A DNA stretch of 64,000 nt from Heligmosomoides polygyrus polygyrus (GCA_947396885.1 OX377202.1:61468034-61532033); one strand, 5' to 3'. Shown: positions 36,301 through 47,283, counted from the stretch's first letter. Made by a program: numbers and translations. Notes: a model not told the origin generated them from the sequence alone.

Positions 36301-36474
36301 CCGAAGCAGCGTTGGTCCGATACGTTACACACGGACATGAAAGTAGCTGGTGTCCACCCTGATCAAGCGCAGGATCGGGAAAGGTGGCATCGTAACACCA
36401 GAAGAGCGGACCCCGCGACGATGCGGGACAAACGCTGAAGAATAAGAAGAAGAAGAAGAAAGCGTCTAGAAGAG
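33301..36474 (+). mobile_element. Full-length RTE-type non-LTR retrotransposon (family 1) with target duplications
   Basis: The element spans 33315-36460. The 14-bp word AGCGTCTAGAAGAG lies directly before it (33301-33314) and directly after it (36461-36474), with a preceding AA on both sides. The 3' end is a (GAA)n-type tail at 36441-36460, usual for RTE elements. Length about 3.15 kb, a single endonuclease plus reverse transcriptase reading unit, on +. Target duplications and both ends are present, so the insertion is complete. Diverged fragments of the same family lie at 31986-32330 and 56345-56805. Confidence 0.9.
33392..36438 (+). pseudogene. RTE endonuclease/reverse transcriptase, three lesions
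   Basis: The N-terminal part (33392-34849) is an AP-like endonuclease/exonuclease/phosphatase domain: ATLNVGTL, VQETRW (metal-binding Glu), AYAPQ, GDLNGHVG at 34025, SQIDFVLV, and APQHRPL carrying the catalytic His. Reverse transcriptase follows: GKATGPDDL, FNYRPIRLL, FLDLEKAFDRVP, HQGSALSPLLF, and YADD at 35665-35676. A C-terminal KYLGS and RLRWYDHVLR zinc-like tail runs to a TGA at 36438. Lesions: a frame change near 34840-34850 (the frame resumes as LLTDRKKALKRW), TAG at 35365, and TGA at 35728. The related copy at 56.4-56.8 kb has sense codons at both stop positions, so they are lesions here and not recoding sites. Non-functional as it stands. Confidence 0.92.
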
Positions 36475-36959
36475 CGTCACTCTGTATTGAAGTATGCTGC
36501 TACGAACATGAATGGAGGTTGCACTAAATGTGGTGCCAGTACGTTCATATTGAGTATTTCAGCACTTATCATGAATACGTTTTCACGACTAACAAGCAAA
36601 TGGTCACAAGAGGGTAAAAAACGCAAAGTTATGCAACTCCTACAAAGAGGTAAGAAAAGCCAAAGAATCAATAATATCCTGAATGACGGCGCGTAGGCGC
36701 CTTAATTTTCTCTCACAAGCTTTCCTTTCCTTTTCCTCCCTTGTCAGCTTCCTAGAATTTATGTACTTCCCGTCTTTGGGGAAGACTATGACATTGTTTC
36801 CTTAACACGTGGTAGCGTACTTGAGAGTAGTGATGGTTTTCGGGTGTTCCCAGAATTGAAGATTTCGGCTTAGTTCCCTACATGCTAAATAAATTATAAA
36901 AGATCAAAGCCATATAAGTGTGATAATAACTTGAACTATAAAAGCATGGAAAATAGAAT
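36475..36959. other. Short spacer between RTE and mariner
   Basis: No gene or element recognised. Confidence 0.5.
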
Positions 36960-36961
36960 TA

Positions 36962-38244
36962 TTAGGTTGTAACGAAATAAATGGCACTGAATCACTGTAA
37001 ATTTAAACAGTTAAAGTCTCGGCTTGTAGGCAAGTTTATTAATCGAAATAAAAACCTTCAGATTCTACCCATCTTTGCCAACGTGACGCAAGCTTTTTTA
37101 TCCCAGTAGCATAAAAATCAGAAGTTCTGGAATTGACGAAATCTTCGAAGGCACTTTCGGCATCCTGTTGGTATTTGAATATTTTCCCTACCAAGAAGTC
37201 GCCAATATGCTTGAAGAAATGGTAGTCTGTTGGGGAGAGGTCGGGAGAAAACGGAGGATGTGGTAGAGTTTCAATGCTCAACTCATTCAATTTCTGCAAC
37301 GTCATTCGTGCTACATGGAGGCGAGCATTGTCGTGCACAAGGAGAACTCGCCTTCTGTTTACCAAGGCCGGCCGGATATCCTTCGACTTTTTCATCATTT
37401 CTTCAATTTCAATGCAGTACTTCTCTGCCGTGATGGATTCACCGGGAGAGAGGAAGCTGTGGTGAATAATTCCCAGCGAACACCACCATACTGTCACCAT
37501 TACTTTCTTTTGGTGCAATTCCGGCTTCGCAAAAACCTTGGGGCTCTCATCGCTGTACACCCACTGTGCCGATCGTCGCCTGTTGTCGTACATTATCCAT
37601 TTCTCGTCACAGGTTACGATGCAATCAAGGAATGGGTCCGTTTCGTTCCGTAGAAGCAGTGCGGACGAGATCTCATATCGTCGGTTTCTTTGCTCCTCAG
37701 ACAGCTCGTGAGGCACCCATCTTTCCAGCTTTTTGGTCTTTCCAATTTCCTTCAGATGCCGGGCAGCTGTGTTGTGACTGACGCCAAGAGCTTTCGCTAT
37801 CTCCCTGGTACCTTTGTGTGGATCCTCCTCTACCACATCTTTCAGCTTATCCTCATCAACATCGCTATGCCTCCCATGACCTTCATGTTCTTCCAAGCTC
37901 TCATCTCCATTCCGGAACTTCTGATACCAACGGTACGCCGTCCGAATTGTGGAACATCCTTGACCGAATGCGGCGTTGATCTTCTCGTCCGCCTCCTTAG
38001 CTGTAGTGCCCAGCTTGAATTCATACAAGTAAATGCCTAGGATTACCCTTTTGTCCATCTGCAAAAAAGTCAATAAAACTCTAAAGTTTTCCCACTTTTA
38101 CATAGAAAATTTGGTACTCGCCGGTAGAGCAAAGTTTGCGCTTCTAAACGATATGCCACATGTTACGGTTTGTTATTGATCAAACGCGTAAAGACGCGCC
38201 AAAAAATGGCTCGAGCCAGTGCCATTTAATTCGTCACAACCTAA
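36962..38244 (-). mobile_element. Complete mariner element ('bandit'-like)
   Basis: Inverted ends TTAGGTTGTAACGAA..AAATGGCACTG (left) and TTAGGTTGTGACGAA.TAAATGGCACTG (right, reversed) lie inside TA at 36960-36961 and 38245-38246. The length of 1283 bp is the classic mariner size and, from memory, within a few bases of the 'bandit' mariner described in the hookworm Ancylostoma caninum. One uninterrupted transposase gene fills the element on the minus strand. Nothing obvious is missing, so it may be a recent insertion and potentially mobile; activity is inference. Confidence 0.95.
37039..38058 (-). CDS. Mariner transposase, intact
   Basis: Cut-and-paste transposase that binds the element's inverted ends and inserts at TA. 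The ATG at 38058 gives 339 residues (MDKRVILG...); the frame is open six codons further upstream, but only from a TTG. The N-terminal paired-like helix-turn-helix region covers residues 1-105, with STIRTAYRWYQKFRNGDESL near residues 35-54 and a second helix-turn-helix at GTREIAKALGVSHNTAARHL. The linker motif WVPHEL is at about 113-118. The catalytic triad is D150 (TCDEKW), D242 (VHDNARLH) and D277 (SPTDYHFF), i.e. the mariner DD34D arrangement with all three acids present. FSPDLSP replaces the usual YSPDLAP. No stops or shifts. It is the only full-length, undamaged protein gene that I can name in the window. Confidence 0.95.
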   Translation of the reverse strand: MDKRVILGIYLYEFKLGTTAKEADEKINAAFGQGCSTIRTAYRWYQKFRNGDESLEEHEGHGRHSDVDEDKLKDVVEEDPHKGTREIAKALGVSHNTAARHLKEIGKTKKLERWVPHELSEEQRNRRYEISSALLLRNETDPFLDCIVTCDEKWIMYDNRRRSAQWVYSDESPKVFAKPELHQKKVMVTVWWCSLGIIHHSFLSPGESITAEKYCIEIEEMMKKSKDIRPALVNRRRVLLVHDNARLHVARMTLQKLNELSIETLPHPPFSPDLSPTDYHFFKHIGDFLVGKIFKYQQDAESAFEDFVNSRTSDFYATGIKKLASRWQRWVESEGFYFD

Positions 38245-38246
38245 TA

Positions 38247-39060
38247 GTCTGGTTTCCATTTTGCACGGGCTCTTAGACAAAAAGCAACCGGACAGAAAAT
38301 CCATCGGCTGTGCTCATCAGAAAGGGAGTGGAAGCAAGGAGTTGCTGCTGTAAACTAACTGAGCTCCTCCTGTTGACGTTGGACATAGCAATCAACAAAT
38401 AAACGCGAAGAATTACGTTTTAGATGTTATAAAATTGGAGCTATATACAAACCAAAAGAAATAAATCAATCTTGAACGAAAAGCATTAAGGAGATGCAGG
38501 AGTTGTAGCAGAAAACTAGAATAGATGCAACTATTGCAGCAGTGGCACGGAGAGCGCAACGTGGTTCAGCGAGAAGATCCACCATGGGGAAGAGATGGAT
38601 TAGTAGAAAAAGGAAAAAGGGTTGGTAGGGAAGGGGTTGGTAAAGGTGGTGGAAAAATCTTGCATATTTCCGAAGTCAGTTGAATGGCACTGCAGTTGTT
38701 GCGAAAGATAAAACACTGACTCCTCCTTCGGGTTTCAATGTCCACTGCAGGACATTGGATAGACCAAATACCCATTCGGATCACCTCTGCAATATTCCGT
38801 ATTCGAGGTAGCTTACTCCGAGCATTTGTACTGAATATCATATTATCTACAACGAATCCCGCTCTGAAGAGTCTTCCGCCTCTCCTGTTAAGAGGGATCT
38901 CGGGGCGCTTTGACGGGCTACGTGGTGCGTTTCCAGGTGGTGGATAGGGGAATGAATTGTGAACCGAGTGCAGCCTACACTGCCCTTTTGCCCTTGTTTA
39001 CAGGCAATGAGCTCCTTGCCTCTGGCTCACATCTACCGCGTGGGCACGATGTGCAGGCGA
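38247..39060. other. Unassigned region
   Basis: No gene recognised. Low-complexity GGTTGGTA/AGGG words occur near 38570-38660. Confidence 0.4.
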
Positions 39061-40270
39061 ACTCGCGTCAGCGCGGTTTAACGTTTTTGGAGAGTTTCTA
39101 ATTCAATTAAATCCTTGTAGAAGAAGCTCGTTTCGGTTTCAAAAGCCTTTGGCTTGTTTGAAAGAGCGTCTATATACGATTTTCACGTCAACCCGGACAC
39201 TTTCCCCATCAGACTGGACGCTCTTCTGAACTAGGTTAAAGCTTTTGAAATCAAACTGAACTTTCAAATCAAAGAAAGCTCCTTTCACATTAAAGAACAT
39301 TTTCCAGAAAAGTTAGAATAAGTTTTTGTTTAAAGAAAATTTTGATAAGGCTTTCTTTAATGTTTTTATTGCTCAAAGTGAACACATTATTTGAAATTTT
39401 ATAAAAATTTTATTTTTAAAGAAAATATGATGCTTTACAGGTCGTTTTAAAGAGCAGGAAGCGGCCACGTTTTTATAAAATAGAGATTGCGGTACGCAAT
39501 CGTCCAAGAAGTCGTCATTTTTATTCCATGGGCAGCAAAATTTTGGTTTGCATGGAGTTCCACAAGTGTGTGCTACAAGTTTCACATCACACTCGAGTAG
39601 GTAAACTTAAAAAATTCGAAGAAGATTATTTTAAATTTTCCTTTAAAAAATTAAGCAAATCGTTTTGGAGAGTCTTTAACTTAATGTGTAAGAAAATTGT
39701 TTTGATTTGGCAGGCGCTCACTTTGATTTCAGAAGCGTTATGCCGGTTTGGAAGAGTGTTCCACCATTTAACTGGAAAGTGTTCAATTTGACCTCAAAAT
39801 AGTATGAATAAAAATAAATGCCACCAGTCGAATTGGACACTTTTCTAGTCAAATTGGGCACCCTTCTAAGCTAGCTTTAAGACTTTTGAAATCAAAGCAA
39901 ACTCTTCCAAATCGAAATGACCTTCAGGAAGGTTAAACTACTCAAAATGATGAATGAAATAATTTTTTGTTCAAGGAAAATTTGGTATAACTTTTTTACA
40001 ACTTTTTAGTTTACCTGCCCCAATAAGTGCAATAACTTTTAAAAAATCTATTTTTTAGAGATGAAATAGTCAATTAAAATTTGTCTTAAAGTTCGTCAAA
40101 GAAACAAAGCATATAGCGCATTAAAAGATCAGATCGTGCCATGTCCTTAAAAAATTCCTGTAACTTTTATTTGGTTGATAGTGTGAATGTCAGTTATATG
40201 AACCATCAAAGTAATGAAACGTGTATTCTTTACAGTTGTTTTTGTTGTATCGTTAGCCGATGTGAAACTC
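39060..40270. repeat. AT-rich interspersed repeat (family A), diverged copies
   Basis: Carries the family words AAATTGGACACTTTTCTAG.C, GAGAGTCTTTAACTTAATG and a GATCAGATCGTGCCATG block at about 40126; a second weaker block lies near 39480. Order and spacing suggest two overlapping or tandem fragments. No coding potential. Confidence 0.5.
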
Positions 40271-40608
40271 CTCGATATCGTTGCTTCTCTGAGCTTCATA
40301 TCTACATGTCCTTCTTCTTAAGAGATTGAAGCTCGAAATAGCGGAATGTTATTATTGATAACTTTTCGGGCCTCAAGCCGTTTTTCAGGTCTAAAAGAAC
40401 GACGATGCTTATACAAACAACGACAACAATCGACGCATCACATACTTGGGTTCCACCGACAGGAAGGGGGGAGGCAAGACGTTAAGTGGTGAGATTTGGC
40501 CAGAAATGAAGTGTAGGGTCTCTGGGCTATTTATGTAGATCCACGAGCAGTGACCGGTCTCTCGTCTCCCAAAGTCGTCATCATCCTCAGCAGTCATGCC
40601 CCGTAACC

Positions 40609-41060
40609 TCAGAGACTGATAAAGCTCATTGCATACTTCATGTATTCCTTCTTGTTAATGGATGGCTGCCAATATTTTATGTCCGGCGCTTCCTTGATCT
40701 TTCTCTCCACTGTATCCGTCAGATTTTTGGGAAGGATCGAGACTCTCAGCTGCGGCAATGGATCTCGTGCGTCTCTGAGGGTGCGGTGCCACGAAAATGG
40801 ATTATCTGGGTAGCTCTGGAGGCTACGCAGTGTTCCCTTATGTAAAATTCTTCACGTCATGCAGACCACTTTGTATACCACACACTTCATTTTGGCAAAT
40901 CTGGTTGTCCTCTTCACAGATTAAGCAACCTGGCCTTTCACACTGGTTCTCGTAGGGACGTTGTTAGGAGACGTCGTAAAGATGGAGGTGGTCGAAATAC
41001 GAAGATCGTTTCACCACACGGTTGATGTTAAGAGCGAAGGAATCTGTGATGAAGAGTATA
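40609..41060 (-). pseudogene. Penelope-like element C-terminus (GIY-YIG region), decayed
   Basis: On the minus strand a cysteine-rich stretch ENQCERPGCLICEED (about 40945) is followed, after a frame change, by KCVVYKVVC (about 40870-40895). That resembles the start of the GIY-YIG nuclease found at the end of Penelope-like retroelements. An open 65-codon tail (SYPDNPFSWHRTL to NKKEYMKYAMSFISL) ends at 40609. The catalytic YIG itself is not readable because of damage. The match is to family pattern only, so another retroelement tail is possible. Confidence 0.4.
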
Positions 41061-41105
41061 ATCAGAGACTTCCTTTTCTACGTTTCTCCTTTCTGGCCGC
41101 GCTTC

Positions 41106-42250
41106 TTACTTCGCAAGCTTGGACGTCAGTTGGTAGTTGCCTGACGCTCTTGCTGCTTCACGCCGGCGTATCAGCTCGAGAGTTTCCGGAGAAAGACGTC
41201 TCTTGGTGGTCTTCAAGCTCTCGGTACCTTTAGCACTATCGCGGAGATGGTATACGAAGCGGTCGTATTCTTCGTCGATGTTGTACATGACGGTATCTTC
41301 CCAAAGCCCGGCAAGAGAGGTTTACATGACCCAGTTGATGGTCGTTCTGGGATTCCTCTTCTTGAGTTTCGCGGCCTTCTCTCCTTGACGCGAAAAGCGA
41401 AACTTCGCGCGAAGGAGGCGGTGGTCCGATCCCGTGTAGAACTGGGGACAACGGAGACGTCGGTCAGGCAATACCAGCGATTGAAGAAGATGTGGTCGAT
41501 CTCGTTGTGGAACTGGCCACCAGGGGATTCCCAGGTCCATCGTAGGGCGGGAGGCTTCTGGAACTGTGAGTTTCCATGGATGGTCTTGGTCGACATGATA
41601 AACTCAGACAGCCTTTCACCTTGCTCGTTCCACTCCAAACCGTGGGTTCCGATGTGAAGTTCTTCGTGGCCCGATCTTGGAGTTGAAGTCACCGACGATC
41701 ACCTTGTAGAAGGTGCGGTCTTTCTTATAGAACTTTTCCAGCTCCACGTAGAAGGCCTCGACGTCTTCGTCGTCATAGTCAGATGTTGGGGCATACGCGA
41801 CGAACACAGTCACGGCTGGCAGCGAGCCACATCGCTTCAGTCGCAGACGTCCGATTCGGGTTGATAGAGACTCGTACGAATCGATGTTCACGGCCAAGTG
41901 CGTGTTGACGAGGACACCAACGCCGCCTACTCCCCTGCTGTCGCATATTCCGAGGAACAGTTATTCTCCTGAGTCGTAGGCGGCGTGCGGGGGTGGTGTC
42001 TTCTCGTCTCGGTCAGTCCGATAACGTCGTACTTGATCTTCCTGGCTTGCATCATCAGGTCCGCGACGGTTGCTTCCGATGCAAGCGTGCGGGCGTTGTA
42101 AGCACAGATCGTCATCCTAGTCCTTCTCAATTTGCGCAGCCTGGTTAGGCCCTGAGATTTTAGCAGCCTCTCCATACTCGTCATTCCCATCGCTGCAGAA
42201 ATGGGGGCTCTTTCGGGGTCAGGGGAATGAGGCCCTTTAGTGCTGCTGTG
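41106..42250 (-). pseudogene. RTE-type endonuclease fragment (family 2)
   Basis: Reading from 42190 downward on the minus strand: RMTICAYNARTLAS, IGLTETRR (metal Glu), then after a gap and frame change GVLVNTHLAVNI, VAYAPTSDYDDEDVEAFY, KVIVGDFNSKIGPRR (about 41690), GERLSEFIMSTKTIHGNSQF, NEIDHIFFN, and a linker rich in K/R ending near 41106. These are the EEP endonuclease motifs in their normal order, with at least three frameshifts. Reverse transcriptase does not follow; the element is cut off and abuts the Penelope-like remnant. Same family as the broken copy at 29.6-31.2 kb. Confidence 0.85.
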
Positions 42251-42600
42251 TTTGACTGGAATACAACACGGGTAGCTAGTCAGGCGGATTACATGTGAAC
42301 TGGTCCCCGAAAAATTCCGTCACGCGCGAGCGGCGAGAGTCAGACGAGCAGAGTGAGTCTCCAGATTGGGCTAGGGAAGGGACTCCGGGGTGTGGCGAAC
42401 AGGGAGGCGTGGAGTGCACGAGACGACACGACGAAAAACCGCGCGCCGCCTCGGCACTATGCCAAGCGGACCAGTTCTCCGGTAACGAGTCAGGCGCTGT
42501 CGTGCGGGCGGGGTAGTCCGGGCAGCCAGCCAGACTGCCCGAAGGGACGGGGCGAGACTTAAGGCGGCCTCGAATCGCCAAATATAAATATAAAAATAAA
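42251..42600 (-). other. GC-rich 5' leader of the family-2 RTE
   Basis: This GC-rich stretch lies directly upstream (minus strand) of the endonuclease. It contains a compact inverted repeat (GTCCGGGCAGCCAGC.AGACTGCCCG at about 42516-42542). Being GC-rich and located at the start of the element, it is probably the leader/promoter region of the retrotransposon. A weaker similar stretch occurs at 24.9-25.0 kb. Confidence 0.45.
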
Positions 42601-45424
42601 TAATAGCCGTTACTTTCCTTAACATTAATCACGATGTCAATTCCACGAGACTACCTTCAAGCCAGCTATGAATGGCGTCGACGAACTGCAGCGATGACAA
42701 CCGTTCGAAGCATCAACAGAGGAAATGAGAAGAGCTGGTAGAAGCATTTCGAGATCTCTACTGTCGAATGTGGCACGGGTGTACTCTATCCGCGGAAAAA
42801 GTCCGAAACCAACAGGTTAAAAAGTCCGTAATAGTTGCACCAGGAAGCTGTTGATTCGTGTAAATACTTGGGTTCACATACAGCAGCATTCCTCGTACAG
42901 TAATTAGGAAAAAAACGTTAAATCTTGATAGCCTCCAGCCTCGAAGGATAAAGAACGACTTATTATGACGTATAAAATAAGGCAAGCGTTAGCAGGGTTG
43001 AATCCTCACACATTCTTCACATTTAGACGTTTACGTACGCGGAGACAGAACGATGGTCATCAAACAACCACGAACAACACCTAAGCGTCAGTTTTTCGCT
43101 TTATGAGTGGGATCGGAGTACCCCAGACTGAGCAAAAAGGTGCAAGTTCCCAGAAGTTGAACAAAATTCAAAAAACTTCTATCCCTGCACCTGAAATAAT
43201 GACATTCAATTGTTGCCGACAGTTCCTGTCCATTCTCTTAACCACTGTATTGATTTTCGCGCTTTCAGAGGTGACCTGATCATCTATGGATCTACACTGT
43301 TGGTTTTTTTAACGCTTTGTTGTTTTTCTTTTCCACATGTGGAATCGCCTGTAGTAAATCAATCAATCAGTATTCTCTTCCTTCGTGATGGGCGCTGGCG
43401 AAGCACTAACTGCTTTGCCTGCGCCACCGTTTGGCGGTTCCAGTCCTATACCCACGGCAACGACACGCTCATCATCTTGTTGCGACCGCAGAATCAATTA
43501 CCTGGTTGGAAGGGACATGTTCACCAGTTTCCTGCTCTGATACGTCTTAGGGAACCGTGCTATCCTCTAGTATGTAGGTGTCTCCACAGCTCATCTGAAA
43601 GTGATATCGGCTAACACTTTCCATGGATTTGAAGACCGATGACGTTTCCTCCCTCCCGGTGCATACACCTTCATCAGATATCCACGATATCCACCCCATT
43701 CTTCGCCAACTGTGTGAGCCGAAGCCGTTTTTTGATAAGTACCGCTTTGTCGTCAGGTTGTTGCAACCTGTTGCAGTTTATTGGCACAATTTTGGACCTG
43801 CTTCGATATACATATACCCCACACCGCCTGGTTTCTACACTGCACTGCTCACATGCTGATCAAGTGAAGCTAGTTTGTGCTCTGCCCTTCAAAGAATACT
43901 AGCTTATTGCCAGAACATAGTGTGTGCCAGCGGAAGACCTCCCAGATTTGGCGATTCGTCTGCACATACTCAAGTTCTGACCGCACCCTGCATTAATTAA
44001 ACATTGAAACGACAAAGCGCAATCAAGTGGCACGACTAGGTTGCGCCAAGGCGGCCGACGCGAGGGAAAAACCTTGATCTCGCGTCTTTCAATGCCGCGG
44101 AGTCAGTTGATAGAAGCGAAGTGGGAACAAAGAGAAGTTTGATAGTTGTCGACTGCCCTAGTCAAGTCTTTGGCTTCCCAAGCGTTCTCAAATCCTGGAA
44201 TCAAGACCAAAAGAGCGGGCATAACTTTCTCCACTATTTGTTTTGTGAGCCTTCTAAAAAGCCCAGAACCTTGTATGTGCTTTGATTCGTCGCTTTAATA
44301 GAAATTCGCCTCTTCTACCACATTATTCGCATTGCCCTGTCTTCAACTGCATTCCTTGTCCATTGCCATCACTGACCCGTTGCATGGCAACTTCTGTTCG
44401 AGCGAAGGCTCACGCGATGGACCGCGTGGCTTGGCGGTGCTTCCGTTGAGGCTTCGCTTCCACCGACAACCTAGTAATTATGGAATTCGTTTAAATGGCC
44501 ACAAGCACCCTTCCATTCGAGCATCACCCGTCTAGGTGTGAACAGCGCCCTTCCGTCAGCGCGGTTACAGGCAGCAATTATCAATTTGACGACCGCTCGA
44601 GTGGTTGAAAGCTGACATGTTCTTAGCTGGAGCTCGTATAGAAATCGCTCGTCGAAAAAGAGGGCTCTAGAGGGATTCTGTTGAACAGCCGTGAATCATA
44701 CAGGTCTCAAGTGCCCCTTGTTTTCGGGTGAAGCGCCAACACGTACGGCGCCGCGAACAAAGCGGGGGGACATTCTGCTGCGAAGCCTTACAGCAGTGAA
44801 CCAGTCGAATTCCGCAGTCTGCGATGATTGCAGCCGCCTCGTTTCGGCGACTTAGGTCTCCAAGGAGGGCGCGTTTGCCCAGGAGTCGCTCCTCCTTGTT
44901 TCAGCTGTGTCCTCGACAGATGGCGCCAAGGATCCAACGCGCCCTAGAACATTAACTCGCCCTTTCATTGACACGAGAACGCGCACTGGCTCGTAGTCCA
45001 CGATGGTTCGTCCAGCCACTTCGACTTTTTTACGCTACCAGCATATGATTGGAGAGACGGGTGGGAACACCGCCCATCTTCCAAATCATGTGCTCAGGAA
45101 CGGAATGCCGCCACAACATCTGTCGCTTTGTTCCTTTTTTCACTCCAAAGCCACTAATTCTCTGCCTGTCTTCCGCTCAGGGGATTGTTAGCCCTAAGCG
45201 ATTCACAAGCCACTACTGACCTCTCAAGGACATTCCAATTTTGATTCCTACACATGTAGTTAGGATGGAATTCCCAACAACAAAAAAGAACTGGTTGGGA
45301 GGGTGGGATAGCATTCATCACATCAAAAAGATATCCAACATCGCACCAACTGACACCATCGCGCTCCGTAAGCTGACGAACATTCAGATTCCTTACTATC
45401 CAACCACGGGAAATAGAAATATAT
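42601..45424. other. Unassigned region
   Basis: No gene I can defend. Around 42855 the + strand reads SCKYLGSHTAA, reminiscent of the KYLGS motif in reverse transcriptase tails, but the surrounding frame is too broken to call. A 134-codon + frame (43210-43614) shows no family. 44700-44950 is GC-rich without a long frame. Confidence 0.4.
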
Positions 45425-45623
45425 CCAATTTTGGTACTTGCGAAGCAAAGGGCGCGTGGTGCCGTGGGGTTGCCGGGAAACATGTTAACGCGGCAAACCC
45501 ACGGCACCACGGGGCCGATACTTATGAAGCACCCGTCCTCGGGTGCCGTGGGTTGCCGCGTTAACATGTTTCCCGGCAGCCCCACGGCACCACGGGCCCT
45601 CTGCTTCATAAGTACCCCAATTT
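45425..45623. repeat. Compound palindrome with about 80-bp arms
   Basis: Arms 45425-45508 and 45541-45622 are near-perfect inverted copies separated by about 32 bp. Each arm is itself a palindrome: GGTGCCGTGGGGTTGCCG mirrored by CGGCAAACCCACGGCACC around AAACATGTTAACG. The structure could therefore fold as a large cruciform or as two side-by-side hairpins. The 162-codon minus frame across it is an artefact of the repeat. Confidence 0.85.
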
Positions 45624-45728
45624 GTTTAAAGTATGTGCACATTGCTCACAGATATTCCGTTCACACACTCTGAAAGATTGGGGAGCACAATTTTTCTTCA
45701 TGGTCTCACTGCCAGGTGAACACATTCC

Positions 45729-45730
45729 TT

Positions 45731-45781
<51 letters not shown>
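45729..45781. repeat. (TTAC)n microsatellite
   Basis: About 13 uninterrupted CTTA/TTAC units. No other content. Confidence 0.95.
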
Positions 45782-45782
<1 letters not shown>

Positions 45783-46236
45783 TCTTTCTTATATTTTTTA
45801 AATTATCCAAATATTCAGTGCTGCTCAGCAACTCACGCAACAGCACAAGGGGTGGCCTAGTTGCGTTGAGTGCTGGATCGAGGAGTAAACACGTTGTAAT
45901 AAATATTTTACGTACCTAGTTTGCTGTTTTTACCGCTATTTCGCTTCAAACCTATGTTGAAGTTGGTTTAAGTTTCCTAGAAGCTATTCAATACGCTGGA
46001 TTTGCTCTCCGTATCTTTTCGATGTAAAATGTTGCGCCGGTATTATCCTTCCTATCTCTTCGGTGTGGTGCGATTTCTTCTCTGGAACGTTGGGAGTCTC
46101 GTGTCGGTCCTCTGTTTGTGAACTACGAAGATTTTCTAGATTAGTTGCGTGAAACGTGGAAATGCCCATAGGCTAGCAAGGCAGCACGTCTCTATCCCCA
46201 AGTCGGTGCTGTTTCTCAAAAAGTCGCATGTTCTTC

Positions 46237-47283
46237 TTAGACCTATATTATACTTCGGCGACGCGTCGCCGACGCTGCGACCCGTCACCGACGTAGCCAC
46301 AGACGTCGTCAGCTGGAGAGCATCGGAGCGCATTTTTAGCATCGGACTCCAGTGTACTACTAGAAATACGGGGCAGTGTTGAGCATTTAACGACTACTGA
46401 TTCACCGATTTAACGAATTTACCAGCATTTTCGTTAGATTTCTTCAACTCTTCAACTCTTTAACATTATTGGAGTTTAGCAAAGACCCCTTTCGTTAAAT
46501 GGCATTGGAATTAAATTTACGCGGAACTTTCGAAATTCACTGGAAAATTTAACTCTTATTTGATGTTAATTGTACTTCAGAAAGGCTCTTCATAGAAATT
46601 TGCAATATCATTTCACAAAGCGAGGAAACACTACTTATTTGAATCAGTTTCTCTATGACCTAGTCGTATTATTCTATTTGTATTTTTCTGTTTCAAGGCC
46701 GTTCCGTATCAGTTTTTCGCAATTCTCCGTTCTCTCCACGTTCTCAGTTTTCTTCACAGTTTAATTTGTTGTTACTTGCTCCGCAAGGAAGCGAAAAAAA
46801 AATCTAGAAAACGCGCAAGAAAACGGGTGAGAATGACAGAAAAACGAAGAAAGGTGACAAAGCGAAGGGAACGTAAGGATTAGGCTCTCACTCCCTTCCC
46901 AAACACACAGTATTCCAGCAAGCTGAACGGATTTTCGAACAGCGTTAGGCAATGGTTGTGAAACGAACCATAAAAGAACGTTGAGAGTAAAAATGGCACT
47001 ATTGGTGTCCGCAAGACGGGCGTTTTTGCACTTCTCGATTTCGTAATTCGAGGTCCGGTGGCAGTTCCGGGAACGAAGAACCAACCCACAATCAAAATAC
47101 TCCATCGAGCGCATTTTCTGCCACCCTTTGGTGACGTCGGCGACGTCGGCGACGGAAGTATCCCTGTAGAACTCTCGGCGACGCAGCTGGCGACGCTCTG
47201 TTGCGCTAGGCGCTGCCTACGCAGCCCGCACAACACAGCGTGGCGACGTCGGTGACGCGTCACCGAAGTATAGCATAGGCCTT
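46237..47283. mobile_element. PIF/Harbinger-like MITE, about 1.04 kb
   Basis: Inverted ends GACCTATATTATACTTCGGC (left, from 46240) and, reversed, GGCCTATGCTATACTTCGGT (right, to 47280) are flanked by TTA at 46237-46239 and 47281-47283. A TTA duplication is the PIF/Harbinger signature. Inside the tips comes a palindromic CGGYGACGCGTCRCCG, and the ends stay GC-rich with GACGTCGGCGACG words. The interior is AT-rich with no transposase. The right end is followed by a poly-G run. Confidence 0.65.

Noticed and set aside
42758..42985. Reverse transcriptase remnant around SCKYLGSHTAA (+ strand, about 42855)
   Set aside because: Only one short motif-like stretch in a frame full of stops; not enough to call an element.
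45154..45642. 162-codon minus-strand ORF
   Set aside because: It runs through the compound palindrome; the same residues recur in mirrored order in the + frame 45241-45564, and no splice or start context supports it.
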